A stretch of 64,000 bases of DNA from Salinirussus salinus (GCF_009831455.1 NZ_WOWO01000003.1:186001-250000), one strand, 5' to 3'. Positions 41,192 through 49,362 are shown, numbered from the stretch's first letter. The notes: generated from the sequence alone by a model not told the origin. Numbers and translations are program-made.

Positions 41192-41518
41192 ATGCGGATC
41201 CTCTGTGACCAGATGGTCAAAGAGCGGTACGTCGAAACGCTCGGATCGGACCCTGAACACACGGTCGCTCGGGTCCGAGACGTCCTGCAGCCGGATGCAT
41301 CAGACGACGCGGTCGCGAGCTACGCGACGGCGGAGGAGTGGGTCGTACTGACTGTTGACGACGACTTCTTTGACGAAGAGGTCCCGCACGGACTGCTCTA
41401 CTACGAAGACCACGACCCGCCGTCGGCACGCACGCTTCAGGAGGCCATCCGGGCAATCGACGCCGCGTACGAGACCACCGCTGCAGTCACCGAGTGGCTC
41501 CCTGACGGATGGGTGTGA
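41192..41518 (+). CDS. DUF5615 PIN-like toxin
   Basis: 108-residue protein. It starts Met-Arg-Ile-Leu-Cys-Asp-Gln-Met, with the first acidic residue (Asp6) of the PIN-like site, and has Val-Leu-Thr-Val-Asp-Asp-Asp-Phe-Phe (about 52-60), the second acidic cluster. This is the Mut7-C/DUF5615 branch, a predicted RNase toxin partnered by DUF433. Translation is linked to the antitoxin, whose stop lies 3 bp upstream. Toxicity has not been shown for this copy. Confidence 0.86.
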   Translation: MRILCDQMVKERYVETLGSDPEHTVARVRDVLQPDASDDAVASYATAEEWVVLTVDDDFFDEEVPHGLLYYEDHDPPSARTLQEAIRAIDAAYETTAAVTEWLPDGWV

Positions 41519-41755
41519 CTGCTACTGAGTGTGTGACGGTAGGACTGTGTAACTCTCGGCCCCGAACATAACAATAAAATCACAAGAGATCGGGAGCGTC
41601 AGGATGCATAGGCCGACTTAAGCGTTACAGCGAGGGCGCGTATTGACCGCCCAGAATTCTACCAGCTCAGAGGGATGTTCTGATAGCCATGCGAGATGCA
41701 GCGCGCGAATGCAGCACCAGACCTCATCTACGACACTGAAACGAGATGGCTCTCA
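41519..41755. other. AT-richer gene-free stretch
   Basis: 237 bp between the toxin gene and the IS remnant. Short stretches such as CATAACAATAAAATC (about 41565-41580) stand out from the GC-rich background. No coding frame, tRNA or clear hairpin was found. It may be debris of a mobile element. Confidence 0.4.
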
Positions 41756-42430
41756 TTGGGGTAGTGTTCAGATAAACCGATTACATGCGGAAAGCGAGCG
41801 CTTGCAACCAGCTTTCGACAGTCTCCGCTTTGGCGTGGCTGAACGTATTTGACAACTGGTTAGTTCAACTCTTTACTCCGCGAAATATAGGCTCAACAGC
41901 GTTCCGATTCCCATGAGCGACATGCTGGAGTCGGAGCCCGTGACGGTGGCAGGCGGCCTGCAGCCAGGTGCGCTATTAACGAGTTGTTTCTCTTGGAGTT
42001 CGGAGAGGAACATCTCGGTCAGCGCTAATCTTCTCATCAGAAATATCTGGACGTGGAGCAGGCGGTTCGTAGCGGGATTGAGGGCAGCGTACAGCCAGTA
42101 TCGCTCGTCGTTAAGCCGAATCACGATTTCATCAACCGCAATGTGAACCGGGTCGGTACTGTCTGTGGGTTGTGGTTCATCCTTCTGCGCCCAGTAATGA
42201 ACGGTGGAGGTACAGCGGTCGACACCTGACATATCGAGCACAGAACTGATATTTGAAAGTGAGAGTCCAGCCAGATGGAGTCGATTACCGAGCTTCATCG
42301 TCGTCTCGAGTGTTGCTTCTCGCTCCATAAACGCTAACTTGAAGCAGTCGGTACAGCCGCTAAGACACGCAATCATGAGCATAGAGCACTCAAAAATCGC
42401 ACCGCTTCATCTTTGCGTGAACACCGCCCC
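41756..42430 (-). mobile_element. Decayed IS6-family insertion sequence
   Basis: About 675 bp bounded by imperfect inverted ends: GGGGTAGTGTTCAGATAAA at 41756-41774 and, read on the minus strand from 42430, GGGGCGGTGTTCACGCAAA (14 of 19 positions match). It encloses the broken transposase on the minus strand. Size and ends fit haloarchaeal IS6-family elements of about 700 bp. No 8-bp target duplication is seen (flanks CTCTCATT and ACGGGTAC), so the element is old or one side has been rearranged. Confidence 0.78.
41779..42382 (-). pseudogene. IS6-family transposase, broken by frameshifts and a deletion
   Basis: The first 136 codons read as an IS6 transposase: Cys-Leu-Ser-Gly-Cys, Thr-Met-Lys-Leu-Gly-Asn-Arg-Leu-His-Leu-Ala-Gly-Leu-Ser-Leu-Ser-Asn, and Val-Asp-Glu-Ile-Val-Ile-Arg-Leu-Asn-Asp-Glu-Arg-Tyr-Trp-Leu with the first catalytic Asp. 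After Gln-Leu-Val-Asn the frame shifts; in another frame follow Thr-Trp-Leu-Gln-Ala-Ala, His-Val-Ala-His-Gly-Asn-Arg-Asn-Ala-Val-Glu and later Asp/Glu-Thr-Val-Glu-Ser-Trp-Leu-Gln-Ala-Leu-Ala-Phe. The segment holding the second catalytic Asp is missing. Not functional. Confidence 0.85.
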
Positions 42431-42546
42431 ACGGGTACAATCGAATTCATGTCACCGACGGCCACCGAGTCACTCGCTCAAGGCCCGCATGATGCGATGC
42501 GATACGATCCGGTCCCGATAGTCGGCCACAGACCCTTCGCATACTC

Positions 42547-43998
42547 ATGAGTCGGTGGAACTGGGCGTTGTTCGCCGCTGTGAGTATTGACCTTCTCATG
42601 CGTGCCGTTGCAGAGATCCTCGGGGCTGGGTCTGTCGCCGTCCTCTCAACCATGGTTCAGCTCGCTGTGCAGTACGGGCTCGGGTTCGACACGATCGTGT
42701 GGGGATACGGGTGGGTAATGCTCTGGCTGATTGTGTTCCAGGTTACCCCGGCTCTGTTCCCACAGACGCCCAGGGAAGGGTGGGCCGGTGGCATCCCCAA
42801 CCGACTGCTGTTCGCAAGCGCAGCTGTGGCCATGGGGCTTATTTTCGAAAGCTGGCTCGCGTATATCGACACGACAGATCCAGTCGCAGCTGTGCTGCTC
42901 CAGGACATCACAGGTCGGGTACTGGTCCCGCCGGTTGACGCTGCGAAACTACTCGGCGGCGTCTTCGTCGCCTCCCTCCTGGTCCGGTACGTCGGTCGGA
43001 CCTCTCTCACCGACGCGGCCGAAGCTCTCGGCGTCTTGTACATCCCGTCGCAGCCGTCTCCGCTCGCCGAGATGAGCGACAGCGGCTCCGCTACCGAGAC
43101 GGTCACCGGCCGCAAGTATCTCCTAGCCGTCGTCCTCCTTGGACTTCTCCTCAGCACCCTTGTTGTCCTGTTTCCGCTCCCAGAGGTCATCCTCGTCTGT
43201 GTCCAACTCGCCAGCGCACTCGCGGTGGTGACAGCACCCGTTTCGCGCGATGAGGCGTCCATCTCTCGTATCCTCAATGGCATTGAAGAGTCGCTAGTCG
43301 CGGCGAGCACTGCCGTCTGGGGGGGTGTCTGGGCGGTTCAGCGGGTCCTTTATGCCTTCTTCCTGATCGTCATTCCCGCGTTTTTGACATTAGGGTTGTT
43401 CAGGGTGGTCGACCTCGGGGCGCTTCTCAACCAACAGCCGCTCGAAACCATGCTCCTAGCGGTAGGGCTGCTGGTTGCCATCTGTCACGTGTTCCTCTAT
43501 GTCGCCCGCCTCTGTCAGCGACTGTACGCTGAGCGGCTTGAAGCCGCCTTGCCGCCGTCACGAGAGCCACCTACCCCCTCACCAGTTCCGCTGATGCTCT
43601 TCCCTGCCGGACTGTTGTTCGCGGCGGTCTCGCGGGCCCTGTCGGAGCAGGCCCAGGATGAGTTACCGTCCCCGAATAGCATCACGACAGTTGACGTGTC
43701 TCCCGCGGTCGCCGTGCTAATAACTGTCGGCATCCTCCTCGCCGTGACCACCGTCTGGAAGTCGCAGGCGTGGCCATCCTTCCTCCCGACGAACCATCTC
43801 CCTGACCTCTTGGTTGCCATTCTCAGTCTATTCGTTTTCGGCGTTACCGTTGAGTTGTTCTTCGGCACTCTCGAACCGGGGTCCGCGTTCCAACCCGGTG
43901 AGATACTGTCGGGGATTGTGGGAGCGCTCACCCAAATTGTGTTGTTGAGTGTGTTACTTTATTTCTGTCTCCTGCCGTTCTATCTATTCAGTTCGTAG
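42547..43998 (+). CDS. Orphan multi-pass membrane protein
   Basis: 483-residue protein with about ten to eleven predicted membrane helices and a long polar loop near residues 175-200 and 335-350. Its bases are noticeably less GC-rich than the surrounding genes, and its protein is less acidic. I do not recognise a family. It sits between the IS6 remnant and a small MITE, with no partner on either side, which suggests acquisition. Start ATG at 42547; the sequence before it has no better in-frame start. Other frames here are antisense shadows. Confidence 0.7.
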   Translation: MSRWNWALFAAVSIDLLMRAVAEILGAGSVAVLSTMVQLAVQYGLGFDTIVWGYGWVMLWLIVFQVTPALFPQTPREGWAGGIPNRLLFASAAVAMGLIFESWLAYIDTTDPVAAVLLQDITGRVLVPPVDAAKLLGGVFVASLLVRYVGRTSLTDAAEALGVLYIPSQPSPLAEMSDSGSATETVTGRKYLLAVVLLGLLLSTLVVLFPLPEVILVCVQLASALAVVTAPVSRDEASISRILNGIEESLVAASTAVWGGVWAVQRVLYAFFLIVIPAFLTLGLFRVVDLGALLNQQPLETMLLAVGLLVAICHVFLYVARLCQRLYAERLEAALPPSREPPTPSPVPLMLFPAGLLFAAVSRALSEQAQDELPSPNSITTVDVSPAVAVLITVGILLAVTTVWKSQAWPSFLPTNHLPDLLVAILSLFVFGVTVELFFGTLEPGSAFQPGEILSGIVGALTQIVLLSVLLYFCLLPFYLFSS

Positions 43999-44424
43999 AA
44001 AGCTGTAGCCGGGGTCCATTCCTATGTATAATATTCGAGGAATCATGATTCCCACGACACTGATATTGAATACATCCTCTGGGCCTTGTTTAGACGCGGT
44101 ACAGATCGTCTTCTCCGAATTGAGCTACCTTTCGAAATCGGAGAGAGGGACACTCTCGGACTGAATCTGTTCATCCAATAGTCCACTTCTTCAGGAGCGT
44201 CTAAACACGGCCCATCCTCTGTATCTTGCAAGGTGTTTCTGACAGGAGTGGGAGAGGTATAGGCCGACTCTGGTCTATGAATCCCCTGTCTGTAACGGCT
44301 CCGAGTGTTGAGGGGTGACGTCGGTACCATCCCATTCACCCCGGGACCCTCGGGGCCATCCGCGTCGGCCGCCCTGCCGCGCGCACGACCCGGGGATTGA
44401 GGGGCTGGGCCACGAAGCGCCGGT
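43999..44424. other. Gene-free stretch containing a MITE
   Basis: 426 bp between the orphan membrane protein and the citE-like gene. The left part holds the MITE at 44081-44213. The right part (44214-44424) passes from AT-richer to normal GC with no coding frame; the citE-like promoter must be near its end but no clear TATA box was found. Confidence 0.5.
44081..44213. mobile_element. 133-bp MITE-like element with target-site duplication
   Basis: The ends are inverted repeats: GGGCCTTGTTTAGACGC (44081-44097) and, reading from 44213 on the other strand, GGGCCGTGTTTAGACGC (16 of 17 match). The interior has no transposase. The flanking sequence CATCCTCTG occurs on both sides (around 44073-44081 and 44213-44221), so a 7-9 bp target duplication is intact, implying insertion as a unit. 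It would need a transposase encoded elsewhere. Confidence 0.8.
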
Positions 44425-45273
44425 ATGCCACGACGGAGCGTCCTGTTCACGCCCGCGGACAGCCCTGACATGCTGCGGTCGGCACCCGACACCGGCGCGG
44501 ACGTGCTCGTCTTCGACCTGGAGGACGGGGTCGGCCCCACGGACAAGGACAAGGCCCGCGAGGTCGTCCGGGAGGTCGTTCCCGACATCGCGTTCGACGG
44601 CGAACTCTGGCTGCGGGTCAACGACCGCCCGGCACTGCTCGATGCGGACGCCGCCCTCCTCGACGAGGAGCGGGTGGCCGCCGCGCTGGATGGGGTCGTC
44701 GTCCCCAAGGTCACGGGCCCGGACGCGGTCGAACGCGTCACCGACCGGTGTCCTCCCGAGGTCTCGCTGCCCGTGCTCGCGCTGGTCGAGAACGCCCGGG
44801 GCATTCTGGGAGCGGACGCCATCGCCGACGCGCCTGCGGTCGACGCGCTCCTGTTCGGCGGCGAGGACCTGGCTGGTGACGTCGGCCTCACCCGCACCGA
44901 GGGCAGCGAGGAGCTGCTCTACGCCCGCCAGCGGGTCGCCATCGCCGCGGCCGCCGCCGGGATAGACGCCATCGACGGGATCTACACCGACATCCGCGAC
45001 ACGGCGGGGCTCCGGGCGGAGGCGGAGACCGCCCTCCACTTTGGCTACGACGGGAAGACGCTGATCCATCCCGGACAGGTCGACCCCGTCAACGACGTGT
45101 TCACGCCCAGCCAGGAGGACGTCGAGTGGGCCCGCCGCGTCGTCGAGGCCGCCGCCGAGCGCGAGGAGGGCGTGTTCATGCTCGACGGCGAACTGGTCGA
45201 GGCGCCGATCCGCAAGCAAGCCGAGCGGACGCTGGAGCGGGCGGGCGGGCCGGTGCCGGGCGGCGACGAATGA
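44425..45273 (+). CDS. HpcH/HpaI aldolase, CitE-like acyl-CoA lyase
   Basis: 282-residue TIM-barrel lyase. The N-terminus Arg-Arg-Ser-Val-Leu-Phe-Thr-Pro-Ala-Asp (about 3-12), Val-Phe-Asp-Leu-Glu-Asp-Gly-Val (about 29-36), and Phe-Gly-Gly-Glu-Asp-Leu-Ala (about 146-152) are CitE/malyl-CoA lyase landmarks, with Glu and Asp as metal ligands. In haloarchaea such proteins cleave or form malyl-CoA or citramalyl-CoA in the methylaspartate or glyoxylate pathways. Which reaction applies here cannot be decided from sequence. Pro-Gly-Gln-Val (about 216-219) follows His-Pro near the catalytic end. Confidence 0.87.
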   Translation: MPRRSVLFTPADSPDMLRSAPDTGADVLVFDLEDGVGPTDKDKAREVVREVVPDIAFDGELWLRVNDRPALLDADAALLDEERVAAALDGVVVPKVTGPDAVERVTDRCPPEVSLPVLALVENARGILGADAIADAPAVDALLFGGEDLAGDVGLTRTEGSEELLYARQRVAIAAAAAGIDAIDGIYTDIRDTAGLRAEAETALHFGYDGKTLIHPGQVDPVNDVFTPSQEDVEWARRVVEAAAEREEGVFMLDGELVEAPIRKQAERTLERAGGPVPGGDE

Positions 45274-45286
45274 CGGACTCCCCGGG

Positions 45287-45634
45287 TCAGAGCCAGTCCT
45301 CCGCCCAGGATTCGACCTCGTCGAAGACCGGACACAGCGCCTCGCCCTTCGGAGTCAGCGAGTAGTAGGTCGCCACGGGGCGGTCCTCGACCCGGCGGTC
45401 GACGAGGTCTGCGTCCTCGAGGTCGTCGAGCACCCGGGAGAGTGTCCGCGAGGACGCGCCCGTCGAGCGCTTGAGTTCGTTGAACCGCTTTTCTCCCTCT
45501 TCGAGGTCATAGAGGACGACGAGCCGCCACTGCGAGCCGACCTCCTCGACCGCTTCGACGACCGGACAGGCCGCCGCGTTCTTCTCCTCGACCGATCCCT
45601 CGGACTGCTGATGTGCCGACGACATTCCTGACAT
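45287..45634 (-). CDS. HxlR-family winged-helix regulator
   Basis: 115-residue MarR/HxlR regulator. The HxlR signature Cys-Pro-Val-Val-Glu-Ala-Val-Glu-Glu-Val-Gly (about 23-33), then Trp-Arg-Leu-Val-Val-Leu-Tyr-Asp-Leu (about 36-44), recognition helix Ser-Ser-Arg-Thr-Leu-Ser-Arg-Val-Leu (about 61-69) and Tyr-Ser-Leu-Thr-Pro-Lys-Gly (about 91-97) are present. Such proteins bind operators between divergent genes and often sense electrophiles or redox through the N-terminal Cys. It diverges from doxX; the region between carries a perfect palindrome and TATA. Start is ATG at 45634, with ATG at 45625 as alternative. Confidence 0.88.
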   Translation of the reverse strand: MSGMSSAHQQSEGSVEEKNAAACPVVEAVEEVGSQWRLVVLYDLEEGEKRFNELKRSTGASSRTLSRVLDDLEDADLVDRRVEDRPVATYYSLTPKGEALCPVFDEVESWAEDWL

Positions 45635-45657
45635 CTGATTACGGTTATGTCGCCAAG

Positions 45658-45683
45658 CATACATATAGGTTCGGGAACGAACC
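45658..45683 (+). promoter_or_regulatory. TATA box and palindromic operator candidate for the doxX unit
   Basis: CATACATATA (45657-45666) is a strong archaeal TATA element. It is followed at 45668-45683 by GGTTCG-GGAA-CGAACC, a perfect 6-bp inverted repeat overlapping the expected polymerase contact. The position immediately downstream of TATA is suited to repression by a dimeric winged-helix protein, the divergent HxlR gene being the obvious candidate. Confidence 0.6.
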
Positions 45684-45693
45684 AGGTAACGCA

Positions 45694-45774
45694 ATGAAAC
45701 CAGATCTCGACCCGACAGTCGAATCGGCACGCGAACGCTCCCGCGGCGGTCTCCTGGAGGTGGCGGCATGGTAG
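45694..45774 (+). CDS. Short upstream reading frame overlapping doxX (26 codons)
   Basis: A 26-residue frame (Met-Lys-Pro-Asp-Leu-Asp-Pro to Ala-Ala-Trp, stop TAG at 45772) starts at an ATG 11 nt after the palindrome and runs into the start of doxX, whose ATG is at 45768. GGAGGTGG, a good ribosome-binding sequence, lies within its last codons, 5 nt before the doxX ATG. It may couple translation of doxX or be a leader; it may also be non-coding. Confidence 0.45.
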   Translation: MKPDLDPTVESARERSRGGLLEVAAW

Positions 45775-46184
45775 CGACCGGCGCCGAGGCCGCCGTCCTG
45801 CTGGTCGCCCGCGTCCTCTTCGGGGGCGTGCTCGCCTTCATGGGGCTGAACCACTTCATGCAGACCGGGCAGATGACCGGCTACGCGCAGGCGAAGGGGC
45901 TGCCCGCGCCGAAACTGGGAGTGCTCGCCTCCGGCGCCCTGCTGGTGGTCGCCGGGCTGGCCATCGTGGTCGGGGTCTTCCCGCTTCTGGCGGCCGCGGC
46001 GCTGGCGGCGTTCCTGCTGGTCTCGGCGGTCGTCTTCCACGACTTCTGGGCGGTCCCCGAGGACCAGCAGCAAGACGAGATGACCAGCTTTCTCAAGAAC
46101 GTCGCGATGGCCGGTGGAGCGCTTGCCTTCGGCGCGCTCGCCTCCCAGTCCTGGGGGTTCAGCGTCGGCCTCAGCCTCCTGTAA
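45768..46184 (+). CDS. DoxX-family membrane protein
   Basis: 138-residue protein with four hydrophobic helices (about 5-25, 48-68, 72-90, 110-135). The DoxX pattern is Gly-Leu-Asn-His-Phe-Met (about 26-31) after the first helix, and Val-Phe-His-Asp-Phe-Trp (about 89-94) follows the third. Genes of this type are often paired with HxlR regulators in haloarchaea; activity is unknown, with reported links to quinone or redox homeostasis. The start has a ribosome-binding sequence (GGAGGT) and overlaps the end of a small upstream frame. Confidence 0.83.
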   Translation: MVATGAEAAVLLVARVLFGGVLAFMGLNHFMQTGQMTGYAQAKGLPAPKLGVLASGALLVVAGLAIVVGVFPLLAAAALAAFLLVSAVVFHDFWAVPEDQQQDEMTSFLKNVAMAGGALAFGALASQSWGFSVGLSLL

Positions 46185-46202
46185 GCGCGCTCACCGCTCC
46201 CG

Positions 46203-46928
46203 CTACTCGCGGGCTGCGCGCTGTGCTTCCGCGAGCGTCAGCTCGCCCTCGTACAGCGCCGACCCGACGACGACCGCCGCGGCGCCGGCCTCGCGCAGCG
46301 CCCGGACGTCCTCGACGGTGGCGACGCCGCCGCTCGCGACCACGGGCACGTCGACGGCGTCGACGACCCGGCGGACCGGCTCCGTCCGGACCCCTTTCAT
46401 TCGGCCCTCGACGTCCACGTCGGTGAAGAGGATCCCCGCGGCGCCCAGGTCGGCGTACCGGCCCGCGGCCGCTGCGGGGTCGAGCCCGGTCCCCTCGGTC
46501 CAGCCCTCGACGACTACTTCGCCTCCCTTCGCGTCGAGACTCACGAGCACCCCCTCGGGGTGGTCGGCGCTCACCTCCGCCACGATCTGGGGGTTCTCGA
46601 CGGCGGCGGTCCCGAGGATGACGCGGTCGACACCGCGCTCCAGCAGGTCCCGGGCGCCCGCCGCGGTGCGGATCCCCCCCCCCAGCTGGACGTCGACGTC
46701 CACGGCCGACAGCACGGCGTCGATGGCGTCGGCGTTGACCCGCTCGCCCTCGAAGGCGCCGTCGAGGTCGACGACGTGCAGGGTCTCGGCGCCGGCCTCG
46801 ACCCACCGGCGGGCGGCCTCCACCGGGTCGCCGTAGCTGCGGCCGGTGTCGCGCTCGCCGCCGACCAGCTGGACCACCTGGCCGTCCTGCATGTCGACCG
46901 CCGGAACCACCTCGAAGGCCGGGAACAT
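46203..46928 (-). CDS. hisA: Phosphoribosylformimino-5-aminoimidazole carboxamide ribotide isomerase
   Basis: Fourth-step histidine enzyme, an Amadori rearrangement on a TIM barrel. 241 residues, the usual size. The N-terminal strand Pro-Ala-Val-Asp-Met-Gln-Asp-Gly (about 9-16) carries the catalytic Asp; the second Asp lies in Phe-Thr-Asp-Val-Asp (about 169-173), and phosphate loops Gly-Gly-Gly-Ile-Arg (about 83-87) and Ala-Ser-Gly-Gly-Val (about 197-201) are present. Start ATG at 46928. It is not next to hisB, hisD or hisI. Confidence 0.95.
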   Translation of the reverse strand: MFPAFEVVPAVDMQDGQVVQLVGGERDTGRSYGDPVEAARRWVEAGAETLHVVDLDGAFEGERVNADAIDAVLSAVDVDVQLGGGIRTAAGARDLLERGVDRVILGTAAVENPQIVAEVSADHPEGVLVSLDAKGGEVVVEGWTEGTGLDPAAAAGRYADLGAAGILFTDVDVEGRMKGVRTEPVRRVVDAVDVPVVASGGVATVEDVRALREAGAAAVVVGSALYEGELTLAEAQRAARE

Positions 46929-47105
46929 ACCTCCCTGTGGGCGGCGCCCGGTCGAAAGCGTGGCGGTTCGGTCCCCCCCGGCCCGTGCGCTGGCCCCGCC
47001 GGCCCGTTATCCGTTCCGTGCCGGCGGTCGCCGGTCCCGGTGGGGGGTCGGGAACGGGCTGCCAGAAGGATAACTTCTAACCCGGTGGGGGACAAACTCC
47101 CGCTG

Positions 47106-47495
47106 ATGCCTACCGTAGAGTACCTTAACTACGAAGTCGTGGACGACAAGGGCTGGGACATGTACGACGACGCGGTCTTCGAGGAGGCGGCCGACGCCGG
47201 CCTCGACGACGAGGATTACGGCACTCTCGACGTCAACGAGGGCGAGTACATCCTCGAAGCCGCCGAGGCACAGGGCTACGACTGGCCGTTCTCGTGCCGG
47301 GCCGGCGCGTGTGCCAACTGCGCCGCCATCGTCGTCGAGGGCGAGATCGACATGGACATGCAGCAGATCCTCTCGGACGAGGAGGTCGAGGACAAGAACG
47401 TCCGGCTGACCTGCATCGGTTCGCCGGCCGCCGACGAGGTCAAGATCGTCTACAACGCAAAGCACCTCGACTACCTGCAGAACCGCGTCATCTGA
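47106..47495 (+). CDS. 2Fe-2S ferredoxin, haloarchaeal plant-type
   Basis: 129-residue ferredoxin of the type purified from Halobacterium and Haloarcula. The cluster cysteines are in [10 protein letters not shown] (about 63-72) and Thr-Cys-Ile-Gly (about 102-105). It has an acidic insert in the first 40 residues, characteristic for salt-adapted versions. It serves as the electron carrier for 2-oxoacid oxidoreductases in haloarchaea (family knowledge). Start ATG at 47106; the region 47071-47095 is AT-richer with a possible promoter. Confidence 0.94.
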   Translation: MPTVEYLNYEVVDDKGWDMYDDAVFEEAADAGLDDEDYGTLDVNEGEYILEAAEAQGYDWPFSCRAGACANCAAIVVEGEIDMDMQQILSDEEVEDKNVRLTCIGSPAADEVKIVYNAKHLDYLQNRVI

Positions 47496-47661
47496 CCCGC
47501 CGACTCGCCCCGCGCCGGTTCACCGGGCGCGCGAGAGGTATCCACACTCCGTACTTCCGGCGGTCGTGATTGCCTCCAGAGAGGCAGATCCGGGTCCGTC
47601 GCCGGCTACACCGGTCTCCCGCCCACCGCCAGCGGGCGGGTCCCCCGACCGGTTTTAGACC

Positions 47662-49362
47662 TCAGACCAGCCCTTCGCGGTCCCGGAGGTCGTGCCGGCG
47701 GACCTTGCCGGTGGTCGTCCGCGGCAGCTCGTCGACGAACTCGAGTTCACGTGGGTACTCGTACTTCGCCAGGCGCTCTTTGACGTAGGACTGCAGCTCC
47801 TCGCGGAGCGCGTCGTGCTCCTCGGCGTCGGGGACGAGCGAGACGAACGCTTTGGGGACCTCCCCGCGGGTGTCATCGGGGACGCCGATGACGCCGGCGT
47901 CCGCCACGGCCTCGTGGCCGGCAAGCGTCTCCTCGACCTCGACCGGCCCCATCTTGTAGCCCGAGGAGATGATCACGTCGTCCCGGCGGCTGTGGAAGGA
48001 AAACCAGCCGTCCTCGTCGACCGTCCCCAGGTCCTCGCTGCGGAGCCAGCCGTCCTGGACCTTCCGGGCGGTCTGCTCGGGGCGGTTCCAGTACTCGGTG
48101 AACGGCATCGGGTCGTCGCCGTCGTACCGCAAGGCGATCTCGCCGACCTCGCCCGGCCCCAGCTCCTCGCCCGTCTCCGGGTCCTGGATCCGCACCTCGT
48201 GGCCGGGGACGGCCTTGCCCATCTTCCCGGGCCGGTGGTCGAGCCCGAGGGCGCTGCAATCGGAGACGAAGATCAGCGCCTCCGTCTGGCCGTAGACCTC
48301 GTGGATGCTGGCGTTCTCGAAGGTGTCGGTCACCTGCTCGGCCACCTCCGCGCTCAGCGACTCGCCGCCCTGGACGACCATCCGCATGGAGCTGGTGTCG
48401 TAGCTGTCGCGATTTGGCACCTGCATCATCATCCGCAACAGCGTCGCCGGCCCGCCCGCGAAGGTGACGTCGTACTCCTCGATGAGGCGGTACTCCCGCG
48501 CGGGGTCGAACTCGTTTTCGGCGTGGGCGACGACCGGCGTCCCGAAATACAGCGCCGAGAGGATCCCCAGATGCAACGACCCGATCCACGACCACTCGAC
48601 CGCGATCCGGGCGACGTCGTCCTCTCTGACCTCGAGGTTGTTCCCGCCCATCACGATCCCGGGCAGCCCGCCCAGCAGGCTCTGGTGGGGCAGGACGACC
48701 CCCTTCGGTTCGCCCGTCGTGCCGGAGGTGTAGATGATGAACGCGGGCTCGTCGGGGGCGGTCGTCGCCGTCTCGAAGGTCGCCGGCTGCCCCTCGACCG
48801 CGTCGGCGAACCGCTCCTCCCCTTCTTGGGGGTCGGCGCCGCCGACCGTCAGGACGGTCTCCAGGTCCGGACAGTCCCCGCGCACCGCCCGGAGCACGTC
48901 CAGGCTGACCGCGTCCGCCACGTAGGCGACCGTCCCGCTGTCCCGCAGCCGGAACCCCATCCCCTCGGGGCCGAGCAGGATGCTCAGCGGGACCGATATC
49001 GCCCCGAGCTTCCAGGTCGCGATGTGGGTCGCGAGATTTTCAACGCGCTGTGTGCCGTTGACCGCGACCCGGTCGCCGGCCCCCACCCCCCGGTCGGCGA
49101 GATAGTTCGCCAGCCGGTTGGCCATCGCCTCCACCTCGCCGAAGGTGTACTCGTGGCTGGTCCCGTCCTGCAACTCGGCGTAGACCGCCGTCCGCTCGCC
49201 GTCCAGAGCCGCCCACCGGTCACAGACGTACGTCGCCGTGTTGAACTCTTCTGGGACCTCCCACTCGAAGGACTCCCGGAGCTGTTCGTAGCTGTCCCAG
49301 TCTGTCTCGTAGAGGTCGTGGTACGTGTCGAGCCGCGGCGTCACTTCGGCACGGTCTGTCAT
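47662..49362 (-). CDS. Acyl-CoA synthetase (medium-chain type, AMP-forming)
   Basis: 566-residue adenylating enzyme. The loop Tyr-Thr-Ser-Gly-Thr-Thr-Gly-Glu-Pro-Lys-Gly (about 212-222), Tyr-Gly-Gln-Thr-Glu-Ala (about 356-361), Arg-Ser-Glu-Asp-Leu-Gly in place of the usual Thr-Gly-Asp hinge (about 442-447), and the C-terminal Thr-Thr-Gly-Lys-Val-Arg-Arg (about 550-556) are visible. The sequence resembles acyl-CoA synthetases of the ACSM group (medium-chain fatty acids). The start ATG at 49362 is chosen; an upstream GTG-like extension to 49377 adds five residues only. Confidence 0.91.
   Translation of the reverse strand: MTDRAEVTPRLDTYHDLYETDWDSYEQLRESFEWEVPEEFNTATYVCDRWAALDGERTAVYAELQDGTSHEYTFGEVEAMANRLANYLADRGVGAGDRVAVNGTQRVENLATHIATWKLGAISVPLSILLGPEGMGFRLRDSGTVAYVADAVSLDVLRAVRGDCPDLETVLTVGGADPQEGEERFADAVEGQPATFETATTAPDEPAFIIYTSGTTGEPKGVVLPHQSLLGGLPGIVMGGNNLEVREDDVARIAVEWSWIGSLHLGILSALYFGTPVVAHAENEFDPAREYRLIEEYDVTFAGGPATLLRMMMQVPNRDSYDTSSMRMVVQGGESLSAEVAEQVTDTFENASIHEVYGQTEALIFVSDCSALGLDHRPGKMGKAVPGHEVRIQDPETGEELGPGEVGEIALRYDGDDPMPFTEYWNRPEQTARKVQDGWLRSEDLGTVDEDGWFSFHSRRDDVIISSGYKMGPVEVEETLAGHEAVADAGVIGVPDDTRGEVPKAFVSLVPDAEEHDALREELQSYVKERLAKYEYPRELEFVDELPRTTTGKVRRHDLRDREGLV

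Noticed and set aside
41748-42438. Target-site duplication of the IS6 remnant
   Set aside because: The 8-bp flanks CTCTCATT and ACGGGTAC do not match.
41608-44269. 11-bp direct repeat ATAGGCCGACT at 41608-41618 and 44259-44269 as boundaries (att-like) of the accessory patch
   Set aside because: Too short, flanks do not extend the match, and no integrase or tRNA end is nearby; chance cannot be excluded.
44043-44897. Minus-strand 284-residue frame over the MITE and citE-like gene
   Set aside because: Antisense to the well-supported citE-like gene, with Ser/Thr/Arg-rich sequence and no domain.
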